From Noviherbaspirillum saxi (GTDB lineage: Bacteria; Pseudomonadota; Gammaproteobacteria; Burkholderiales; Burkholderiaceae_D), in assembly GCF_003591035.1 (NCBI RefSeq), contig NZ_QYUO01000001.1, forward strand, positions 3,162,001 to 3,226,000: DNA of 64,000 bases, read 5' to 3'. Below the pieces are notes generated by a model. That model made no database searches. It was not told the DNA's origin and worked only from the letters and a program-made list of their open reading frames with translations. Shown here piece after piece: positions 57,985 through 64,000 of this stretch (positions within the stretch are counted from its first letter, which is position 1; each line of letters begins with the position of its first letter). The position numbers were made by a program, and so were the translations under genes.

Positions 57985-59805
57985 TCAAAAGCTTGTTGCC
58001 AGCGTCAATGAATTCACAAATTTATCCGCATTCTGGTAACCGATTACCCGGCCTCCCGGAATCTCCTTGCCGCTCTTGTCAAAGAAAATAATGCCTGGCG
58101 GCCCGAACAGCCGGAAGCGTTTGAGCAAGGCCTTGTCGTCGGCATTGTTCGCGGTGACATCCGCCTGCAGCAGAATCATGTCCTTGAATTGCGCCTGGAC
58201 GCGTGGATCGGTGAAAGTCAGCTTTTCCATTTCCTTGCACGACACACACCAGTCCGCGTAGAAATCCAGCATCACCGTTTTGCCTGCAGCCCTGGCGATG
58301 GCGGCGTCGAGCTCTGCGGCCGAACGGACCCGGACAAACTGCGTCTGATGTGGGGTGCCCGTCAGATGTGCCAACGGAGCAAGGGCATCGCGCCCGCCTG
58401 TGGCTACCCCGACGAGCTGCATCAGACCGAATAGCGCAAACAGCGACGCAAATACCTTTGCCACCCAGCCATGCCGTTTGGCGCGCAACAGGTAAGCGCC
58501 GTAGCCGATGCCGAGAATTGCCCAGCCGAGCATCGGTACCCAGGCTGGAATCACCGGCGCAACAATCCATAGTGCCAGCGCAAGCATGAGTACGCCAAAG
58601 AAAAACTTTACCGATTGCATCCATGCTCCGGCACGCGGCAGCAAGGTACCCGCCGACAGGCCGACCAATAGCAAAGGAACGCTCATGCCAACTGCCATCG
58701 CGAATAAGGCAGCGCCGCCGACCACTACGTTGCCGGTCTGGCTGATGTACAGCAAGGCACCGGCCAGCGGTGCGGCGACGCAAGGGCCCACGATCAACGC
58801 CGAAATCGCGCCCATGACGAATACGCCGAACATCCGGCCGCCAGACTGCCGGCCCGATGCGGAAGCAAGCCTGGCCTGGATTGCCGCCGGCACTTGCAGT
58901 TGATAGACACCGAACATCGAAAGCGAAAGCAGCATCATCAACAGCGCGAATCCACCCAGCACCCAGGGATTTTGCAAGGTCGCCGACAAACCTTCACCGG
59001 CCAGTCCCGCGGCCACGCCTAGCGCCGTATAGACCAAAGCCATGCCGAGCGAATAAGCGCCCGATAAGGCGAGGCCACGCCGGCGGCTGGTCGGGGTGCC
59101 GTCACCGACAATGATCGACGACAGGATGGGCACCATGGGCAAAACGCAGGGCGTGAAGGACAGGCCTATCCCGAGCAGCAGAAACAGAGGCAGGATGAGT
59201 CCGAATTGTCCGCTTTGCAAAGATGCTTCGATGCGTCCCATTTCCGAATCAGGGATGGTTGCCGCGCGTGCCGGCATTGCGTTGGCGCCGCTGGAAAAAC
59301 CCTCCGTTTCCCTGGATCCCGTCATTGCCTCCAATAAGCCGCCACCGGTTGGGGACAGGCGCATGGTGGATTCCATAGGCGCATAGCATAGGCCCTGGTC
59401 CGCGCATCCTTGAGAGGTGACCTTGAGCGTGAAGCTGCCTGCCGCCTCGATCGGCAGGGTGATGGCCAAGGCTTGGCGATAGGTTTCCACATCCTTCTGG
59501 AAGGTGTCGTCGAACTTGATTTTTCCCTGGGGCAGCACCGGCTCGCCAAGCGTGGCGCCGTCGGCATGAAACGCGAAGCGCTCGCGATACATGTAATAGC
59601 CATCGGCGATCTTGAATGTGACCTCCGCAGTTTTTGAATCCAGCATGCGGGCGGTGAACTTGAAAGCTTTTTCAGGTTCCAGGAAGTCTTCGCCTGCCCA
59701 TGCCTGCCGGCCCGGTAATACGGCGAATGCCACAAACAGCATGACTGCCAGTGTGCGGACAGCGGATGACACGGTGAACTGGCAAAAAAACTTAAACATC
59801 GACAT
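57985..59805 (-). CDS. dsbD: Thiol:disulfide interchange protein DsbD
   Basis: The 606-residue protein has a signal peptide (about residues 1-37). Its periplasmic DsbD-alpha domain has the redox pair in QGCADQGLCYAPME, its central beta domain has about eight helices with cysteines in FTPCVLPMVPIL and IVGPCVAAPLAGAL, and its C-terminal thioredoxin-like domain carries WCVSCKEME. It moves reducing power from cytoplasmic thioredoxin to periplasmic substrates such as DsbC and the cytochrome c maturation pathway. An alternative ATG two codons in (59799) has better spacing from GAAAG. It overlaps cutA by 14 bp. Confidence 0.95.
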   Translation of the reverse strand: MSMFKFFCQFTVSSAVRTLAVMLFVAFAVLPGRQAWAGEDFLEPEKAFKFTARMLDSKTAEVTFKIADGYYMYRERFAFHADGATLGEPVLPQGKIKFDDTFQKDVETYRQALAITLPIEAAGSFTLKVTSQGCADQGLCYAPMESTMRLSPTGGGLLEAMTGSRETEGFSSGANAMPARAATIPDSEMGRIEASLQSGQFGLILPLFLLLGIGLSFTPCVLPMVPILSSIIVGDGTPTSRRRGLALSGAYSLGMALVYTALGVAAGLAGEGLSATLQNPWVLGGFALLMMLLSLSMFGVYQLQVPAAIQARLASASGRQSGGRMFGVFVMGAISALIVGPCVAAPLAGALLYISQTGNVVVGGAALFAMAVGMSVPLLLVGLSAGTLLPRAGAWMQSVKFFFGVLMLALALWIVAPVIPAWVPMLGWAILGIGYGAYLLRAKRHGWVAKVFASLFALFGLMQLVGVATGGRDALAPLAHLTGTPHQTQFVRVRSAAELDAAIARAAGKTVMLDFYADWCVSCKEMEKLTFTDPRVQAQFKDMILLQADVTANNADDKALLKRFRLFGPPGIIFFDKSGKEIPGGRVIGYQNADKFVNSLTLATSF

Positions 59806-60130
59806 CTTTCTTTGTTTCCGTAGCGATCCAGTTCAGGTAAGCCGGCAAGCCGGCAGAAATGGACATTGCGATAATTTCGGGTACGTCGTATGGGTGAATG
59901 GTTTTGATCGCGTCCTGCAGTTCGGGATAGCGTGCAGTAGTCGACTTGATCAGAACAGTGATTTCTTCCGCTTCCTCGATGTCGCCTTGCCAGCGATAGA
60001 CCGAACGTACGCCAGGCAGTATGTTGACACAGGCAGCCAGCTTCTGCTCCAGCACGTTGCGCGCGACAGCCTGCGCCGTTGCGTGATCCGGAACATTGGT
60101 TAATACCAGAATGGGTTCATTCAGATCCAT
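59792..60130 (-). CDS. cutA: Divalent-cation tolerance protein CutA
   Basis: The 112-residue protein has the CutA1 ferredoxin-like fold: VLTNVPDHATAQAVARNVLE, LAACVNILPGVRSVYRWQG, and the C-terminal HPYDVPEIIAMSISAGLPAYLNW-type segment with its conserved WI. CutA forms very stable trimers; it was linked to copper tolerance in E. coli, but its molecular role remains unclear. The cutA-dsbD order matches E. coli. Confidence 0.95.
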   Translation of the reverse strand: MDLNEPILVLTNVPDHATAQAVARNVLEQKLAACVNILPGVRSVYRWQGDIEEAEEITVLIKSTTARYPELQDAIKTIHPYDVPEIIAMSISAGLPAYLNWIATETKKDVDV

Positions 60131-60157
60131 AGTCGTCGCTGTCCTCGAAACCTGACA

Positions 60158-60943
60158 CTACTTCAAAAGACGCCGACGCGTGAAAACCGTCGCGAGGTAA
60201 AAACCGGCTACGCAATACGCTACAAGGATCGCCACATCAAGCATAGGATTTAGCGGCCATTCTCCGAGCAGTAGCGGACGGGTCAGTCTGACGGCGGCGC
60301 CAAGCGGTAGCACATTGGCGAACCCAAGCAACCAATCGGGCAACTGCGTAGTTGGATAATATACGCCTGACAAAAACACCATGGGCGTCAAGGCGAGTGT
60401 GAAGTAATAGGTGAAAAAGTCGTATCCTTTTGCCAGCGCGTTGATGATCAAACCGAGCGAAGCGAAGGTCATTCCGACAAGAAACAGCAAAGGCGGCACC
60501 AGCAAGACCTGCGGATGCAAACCAATGCCGAGCATGAAAATAACCAGCAGAATGGCGACGCCGGAAAACAGGGATTTTGTGGCCGCCCAAAGCATTTCGG
60601 CCAGGATGACATCATCCAGCGCAATCGGTGCATTGAGCAATGCATCCCATGTTTTCTGGACATGCATGCGGGAGAATGCCGAGTAAAGCGCTTCAAAAGA
60701 AGCAGCCATCATGACCGACATGCAGATCGAACCGGATGCGAGAAAGTGGATATAGGGAATGCCGTCGACAGTCTGTAACAGACTACCCAGCCCATAACCG
60801 AACGCAACCAGGGTGATCAGCGGATCGGCGATATTGCCCAGCACGCTGGCGACCGCCAATTTTTTCCAGACCAGGAAGTTGCGTTTCCAGATCGGCAAAA
60901 ACCTGAGCGAAAATGCGGGCATTCGAAGCGCGGTGGAGGTCAT
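60158..60943 (-). CDS. ABC-2 type transporter permease (NodJ-like)
   Basis: The 261-residue protein has about six membrane helices and the ABC-2 signature near its C-terminal third (LALTPMVFLSGVYYPTTQLP). The N-terminal FLPIWKRNFLVWKKLAVASV resembles the NodJ family. It forms the membrane part of an exporter with the ATPase upstream; its ATG shares one base with that gene's stop. The substrate is unknown. Confidence 0.88.
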   Translation of the reverse strand: MTSTALRMPAFSLRFLPIWKRNFLVWKKLAVASVLGNIADPLITLVAFGYGLGSLLQTVDGIPYIHFLASGSICMSVMMAASFEALYSAFSRMHVQKTWDALLNAPIALDDVILAEMLWAATKSLFSGVAILLVIFMLGIGLHPQVLLVPPLLFLVGMTFASLGLIINALAKGYDFFTYYFTLALTPMVFLSGVYYPTTQLPDWLLGFANVLPLGAAVRLTRPLLLGEWPLNPMLDVAILVAYCVAGFYLATVFTRRRLLK

Positions 60944-61875
60944 TAATCCCTCATTTCTCGGCCGGTCAATTTCAAAAATAGGTCTTCCAGATTGGCGGGA
61001 CGGTGCAGGTAGCGTACCGCCGGAGTCTGGTGCAGGCTGGCCAGTAAAGGCTGCGCATCGTCGGTATAACAGAATACCGTTTCGCCGCTGACTTCCATCC
61101 GCGGCGCTAGCTCCTTACCCTGCGCCTGCGCCCAGGCAAGGGCATGGTCGCCATAAACTTCGACTACCTCGGCTTCAATATGTTGCCTGATGAGATCACG
61201 CGGCGGCCCTTCCGCAATCATGCGGCCATGGTCAATAACGGCCAGCCGGTCGCAAAGCCGCTCGGCTTCATCCATGAAATGCGTGGTGAGGACAATGGTT
61301 TTGCCGTCATTGAGCAAGCTCTTGAGTCGGTCCCAGATCATATGACGCGCCTGCGGGTCCAGTCCGGTCGTCGGCTCATCCATGAAGATCAGGTCCGGAT
61401 CGTTGACCAGCGCACGCGCAAGCGTCAACCTTCGCTTCATGCCCCCCGACAGTTCACCAATTTGCGCATCCTTTTTTCCAGTCAGGTTAGCGAATTCGAG
61501 CAGGTGAGGGATGCGAGCCTGGATATCGCTATCGCGCATACCGAAGTAACGACCAAACACCAGCAGGTTTTCCGCGACTGTGAAGTCAGGATCGAGATTG
61601 TCGGCTTGCGGCACCACGCCGATATGCAATCGCGCGGCGCGCGCCTCACGCGGGACCGGCATTCCCACCAGCCTGATATCGCCGCTGTCTGGTTCGGTCA
61701 AGCCAAGACAGAGGCGCAGCGTCGTTGTCTTGCCTGCGCCATTGGGGCCGAGAAGCCCATAGCATTCTCCACGTCGCAGCTGAAACGACAATCCATCTAC
61801 CACCAGCGTCTTGTCGTGACCATGTCCAAAAGATTTGCGAAGGTCGGCAACGGAGAGAATGTCGAAATCGGCCAT
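60943..61875 (-). CDS. ABC transporter ATP-binding protein (NodI-like)
   Basis: The 310-residue protein (from [12 protein letters not shown] at 61875; an ATG ten codons earlier at 61905 is also possible) carries Walker [14 protein letters not shown], signature [15 protein letters not shown], Walker [14 protein letters not shown] and switch His in [10 protein letters not shown]. The DrrA/NodI C-terminal extension follows. It pairs with the ABC-2 permease. Nodulation is not implied, because NodI/NodJ-like exporters are common in betaproteobacteria that do not nodulate plants. It heads an apparent operon ATPase-permease-cutA-dsbD. Confidence 0.9.
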   Translation of the reverse strand: MADFDILSVADLRKSFGHGHDKTLVVDGLSFQLRRGECYGLLGPNGAGKTTTLRLCLGLTEPDSGDIRLVGMPVPREARAARLHIGVVPQADNLDPDFTVAENLLVFGRYFGMRDSDIQARIPHLLEFANLTGKKDAQIGELSGGMKRRLTLARALVNDPDLIFMDEPTTGLDPQARHMIWDRLKSLLNDGKTIVLTTHFMDEAERLCDRLAVIDHGRMIAEGPPRDLIRQHIEAEVVEVYGDHALAWAQAQGKELAPRMEVSGETVFCYTDDAQPLLASLHQTPAVRYLHRPANLEDLFLKLTGREMRD

Positions 61876-62242
61876 ACGTTCAAGAAATGTCGACGAAAGC
61901 CTCATCTTGCCACAAACGAAAAGCGAGCCAAGTTCGGCGGCGCCTCCCGGTTGCGCAAGGTGGGCAGACTCCGTGCAGAAGTGGAGTTTTTGCCAATTTG
62001 CTCAGAGACGGGCAATTCTTTGCCTTTGAATCATGTCCCTGTCATCGGTGATATAGACAACCATCCATCCTGTGCAAAGAAAGCTCGGCCAGGATCAGGC
62101 TCAATGCGATTCGAGCGTCTTGAACGGCTGCACGCGGCAGAATGACGGCGGCGAGCGCGCCCCTGGTCCCATTTAGGAAACATGCGCGACACCGAAGGAA
62201 GGACGCCGCGACAGCGGCACCCTATCGCCGTCATCGAAAAGC
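61876..62242. other. Gene-free 367-bp stretch upstream of the ABC exporter operon
   Basis: No coding region is supported here. A minus-strand promoter candidate lies at 62050-62077. The rest shows no motif I recognise. An open frame overlapping rplQ from the left is an out-of-frame artefact. Confidence 0.5.
62050..62077 (-). promoter_or_regulatory. Candidate promoter of the ABC-cutA-dsbD operon
   Basis: On the minus strand TTGCAC (62072-62077) and TATATC (62050-62055) are 16 bp apart. It would give a leader of about 170 nt before the ATPase start. The boxes are fair, not strong. Confidence 0.4.
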
Positions 62243-62270
62243 AAAAAGCCAGGCAAGGCCTGGCTTTCTC
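62243..62270 (-). terminator. Rho-independent terminator of the rpoA-rplQ transcript
   Basis: AAAGCCAGGC (62245-62254) pairs with GCCTGGCTTT (62258-62267) around a short loop, and a T run (TTTTTG) follows on the minus strand. It lies about 40 bp past the rplQ stop and would end the alpha operon. Confidence 0.85.
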
Positions 62271-62307
62271 GGAGCAAACTTTTCCGCGCTTGTGAAGCGC
62301 CTGCAAG

Positions 62308-62703
62308 TTACTCAGCTGTTTCGACTTCTGCCGCCTCGCTGATTTCGGGACGGTCAACCAGTTCAACAAATGCCATAGGAGCATTGTCACCTTGACGGAA
62401 ACCCATCTTCAGTATGCGCAGGTAGCCGCCGTTGCGATTTGCGTAACGCGGGCCGAGTTCGGAGAACAGCTTGCTGACGATTTCACGATCGCGCAGACGG
62501 CTGAATGCCAGACGCTTGTTCGACAGGTTGTCGGTCTTGCCCAAAGTCAGGATAGGCTCGACAACGCGACGCAATTCCTTTGCCTTCGGCAGAGTGGTTT
62601 TGATCGCTTCGTGACGCAGCAGGGATACGGTCATGTTGCGCAGCATGGCGAGGCGATGCGACGAGGTACGATTGAGCTTACGGAGGCCGTGACGGTGGCG
62701 CAT
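62308..62703 (-). CDS. rplQ: 50S ribosomal protein L17
   Basis: The 131-residue protein begins [20 protein letters not shown], the invariant start of L17, and continues with [20 protein letters not shown] and the C-terminal [19 protein letters not shown]. The C-terminal acidic tail is of normal length. It follows rpoA, as in nearly all bacteria, but the spacer here is 203 bp and holds a hairpin. Confidence 0.98.
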   Translation of the reverse strand: MRHRHGLRKLNRTSSHRLAMLRNMTVSLLRHEAIKTTLPKAKELRRVVEPILTLGKTDNLSNKRLAFSRLRDREIVSKLFSELGPRYANRNGGYLRILKMGFRQGDNAPMAFVELVDRPEISEAAEVETAE

Positions 62704-62874
62704 GGTATTTCCTTTCAGTTTTTGAGTTTGACTCCAGCTCTTCTATCGACAGGCGATTGCCTGCTGCGGGCCGGTAAAATTTAATTGATGCCTAAAACGG
62801 AACTGCTATTGCAATACAACGGTGTTACATTTTCTCTGACAACTACCGCGCGAAAGCTAAATATGGCGGTCGTC

Positions 62875-62898
62875 GGGAGCGGCATTATAACCGCTCCC
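62875..62898. promoter_or_regulatory. Hairpin with TATAAT loop in the rpoA-rplQ spacer
   Basis: GGGAGCGG (62875-62882) and CCGCTCCC (62891-62898) form a perfect 8-bp stem. The 8-nt loop contains TATAAT when read on the minus strand (62884-62889). No T run follows, so it is not a simple terminator. It could be an RNA processing or stability element, or hold the -10 box of an internal rplQ promoter with a poor -35. Confidence 0.4.
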
Positions 62899-62906
62899 AG
62901 CCGGAA

Positions 62907-63884
62907 TTACTTCTCCAGCCCGGCCGGCGGCCAGTTTTCAAGTTTCATACCCAGGGTCAGACCGCGCGATGCCAGCACTTCCTTGATTTCGTTCAAGGAC
63001 TTGCGGCCGAGATTCGGCGTCTTCAGCAATTCGTTCTCGCTGCGTTGGATGAGGTCGCCGATGTAGTAAATGTTTTCGGCTTTCAGGCAGTTTGCGGAAC
63101 GGACGGTCAGTTCGAGATCGTCCACTGGGCGCAGCAGGATAGGATCGACCGACGGGGCGCGAGACGGCGCTTCAGCAGCGGCTTCCGTGCCTTCCAATGC
63201 GGCAAACACATTGAGCTGGTCAACGAGAACGCGTGCGGATTGGCGAATCGCTTCTTCTGGCGAAATCACGCCATTGGTTTCAATATTAATCACCAGCTTG
63301 TCGAGGTCAGTGCGCTGTTCGACACGAGCTGATTCGACTGCATACGACACGCGGCGAACCGGTGAGAACGAGGCGTCGAGGATGATACGGCCGATGGTCT
63401 TGTTGGCATCTTCAGACAGGCGACGAACGTTACCTGGTACATAGCCGCGGCCTTTTTCGACCTTGATCTGCATGTCCAGTTTCCCGCCAGCCGTCAAATG
63501 GGCAATGACATGATCCGGATTGATCAGCTCTACATCGTGCGGCAAATCGATGTCCGATGCCAACACTGCGCCTTCGCCTTCCTTTTTCAGGGTCAGCGTG
63601 ACTTCATCACGGTTATGCAGTTTGAACACAACACCTTTCAGGTTCAACAGCATGTCAACGACGTCTTCCTGTACGCCGTCGAGCGACGAATATTCGTGCA
63701 CGACGCCAGCGATCGTTACTTCGGTCGGCGCATAGCCAACCATCGACGACAGCAATACGCGACGCAACGCGTTACCAAGGGTATGACCGTAGCCGCGCTC
63801 GAACGGCTCCATGACAACTTTCGCATTGCCGGCGCCAAGTGCTTCTACTTCAATAATACGGGGCTTCAACAGACTGTTTTGCAT
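62907..63884 (-). CDS. rpoA: DNA-directed RNA polymerase alpha subunit
   Basis: The 325-residue protein has the N-terminal dimerisation domain ([28 protein letters not shown]-like [11 protein letters not shown]) and the C-terminal DNA-binding domain ([20 protein letters not shown], then [20 protein letters not shown]). Length is normal. It organises the polymerase and contacts UP elements and activators. The gene upstream, expected to be rpsD, lies outside the window. Confidence 0.98.
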   Translation of the reverse strand: MQNSLLKPRIIEVEALGAGNAKVVMEPFERGYGHTLGNALRRVLLSSMVGYAPTEVTIAGVVHEYSSLDGVQEDVVDMLLNLKGVVFKLHNRDEVTLTLKKEGEGAVLASDIDLPHDVELINPDHVIAHLTAGGKLDMQIKVEKGRGYVPGNVRRLSEDANKTIGRIILDASFSPVRRVSYAVESARVEQRTDLDKLVINIETNGVISPEEAIRQSARVLVDQLNVFAALEGTEAAAEAPSRAPSVDPILLRPVDDLELTVRSANCLKAENIYYIGDLIQRSENELLKTPNLGRKSLNEIKEVLASRGLTLGMKLENWPPAGLEK

Positions 63885-63939
63885 GAAATGTCCTTTTCAA
63901 TACCCTCGGCTCGTTACACCGATAAGGCTGATGGCATTA

Positions 63940-63973
63940 CAAAGAAACCGCCCCATCGTTTGATGGGGCGGGT
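63940..63973 (-). terminator. Terminator-like hairpin upstream of rpoA
   Basis: CCGCCCCATC (63948-63957) and GATGGGGCGG (63962-63971) form a perfect 10-bp stem with a 4-nt loop. On the minus strand it is followed by a T-rich TTTCTTT. It lies 56 bp upstream of rpoA, where the preceding ribosomal-protein gene would end. It may attenuate transcription into rpoA or mark a processing site. Confidence 0.5.
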
Positions 63974-64000
63974 GGGGAAACGGGATTAGCGGGAATACAA

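Noticed and set aside
61144..62145. A 333-codon plus-strand frame over the ABC ATPase and upstream gap
   Set aside because: Most of it is antisense to the ATPase, which has all ABC motifs; the part in the gap has no motif.

Overview
The window looks like a chromosomal segment of a betaproteobacterium in the order Burkholderiales, most likely family Oxalobacteraceae (a Herminiimonas/Collimonas/Herbaspirillum-like genome). This is inferred from protein character, moderate-to-high GC, and gene order: mlaFEDA, gltBD, the kdsD-kdsC-lptCAB-rpoN-hpf block, pilMNOPQ followed by aroK-aroB-dgt, cyaY/lptM-lysA, resB-ccsB, engB-hemB and rpoA-rplQ. It is almost entirely housekeeping DNA. I see no prophage, integron, CRISPR array, rRNA or tRNA. 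The only mobile-element-related locus is a REP-associated tyrosine transposase (RAYT) near 10 kb, with palindromic repeats beside it.

Layout. 1-3.0 kb (minus): outer-membrane lipid asymmetry operon mlaF-mlaE-mlaD-mlaA, the last cut by the window edge. 3.1-9.5 kb (minus): glutamate synthase gltB-gltD with a REPIN-like inverted repeat pair between them. 9.5-10.9 kb: repeats, the RAYT gene and an unassigned stretch. 10.9-16.1 kb (minus): a calcineurin-like phosphoesterase coupled to a lipid kinase, an HDOD-GAF protein, and a PAS-GGDEF-EAL c-di-GMP enzyme. 16.3-18.2 kb (minus): ssb and an MFS transporter. 18.3-21.4 kb (plus): uvrA and acylphosphatase. 21.4-25.4 kb (minus): AEC carrier, esterase-like lipoprotein, KefB-type antiporter. 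25.6-31.1 kb (plus): Kdo synthesis and LPS export (kdsD, kdsC, lptC, lptA, lptB), then rpoN and hpf. 31.2-32.3 kb (plus): an enoyl-CoA hydratase-family enzyme. 32.3-41.9 kb (minus): pilMNOPQ, an Ig-like lipoprotein, aroK, aroB, dgt.

42.2-44.5 kb (plus): ponA. 44.6 kb (minus): cyaY. 45-46.4 kb (plus): lptM and lysA. 46.5-52.5 kb (minus): msrQ/msrP, the System II cytochrome c maturation pair ccsB/resB, and a di-heme cytochrome c. 52.7-57.1 kb (plus): engB, hemB, a sterol-desaturase-family membrane enzyme and a CorA-family channel. 57.2-61.9 kb (minus): 1-Cys peroxiredoxin, then an apparent operon ABC ATPase-permease-cutA-dsbD. 62.3-64 kb (minus): rplQ and rpoA, the end of the alpha ribosomal-protein operon.

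The less ordinary signals are mostly non-coding. They are a minus-strand small RNA candidate between engB and hemB, with a strong intrinsic terminator and a CU-rich loop complementary to Shine-Dalgarno sequences; a RAYT whose stop codon lies inside a 190-bp palindrome; a REPIN splitting gltB from gltD; an Ig-like lipoprotein wedged between pilQ and aroK; and a small lptM lipoprotein gene that is easily overlooked. All functions are read from sequence motifs and family knowledge; no database search was run.
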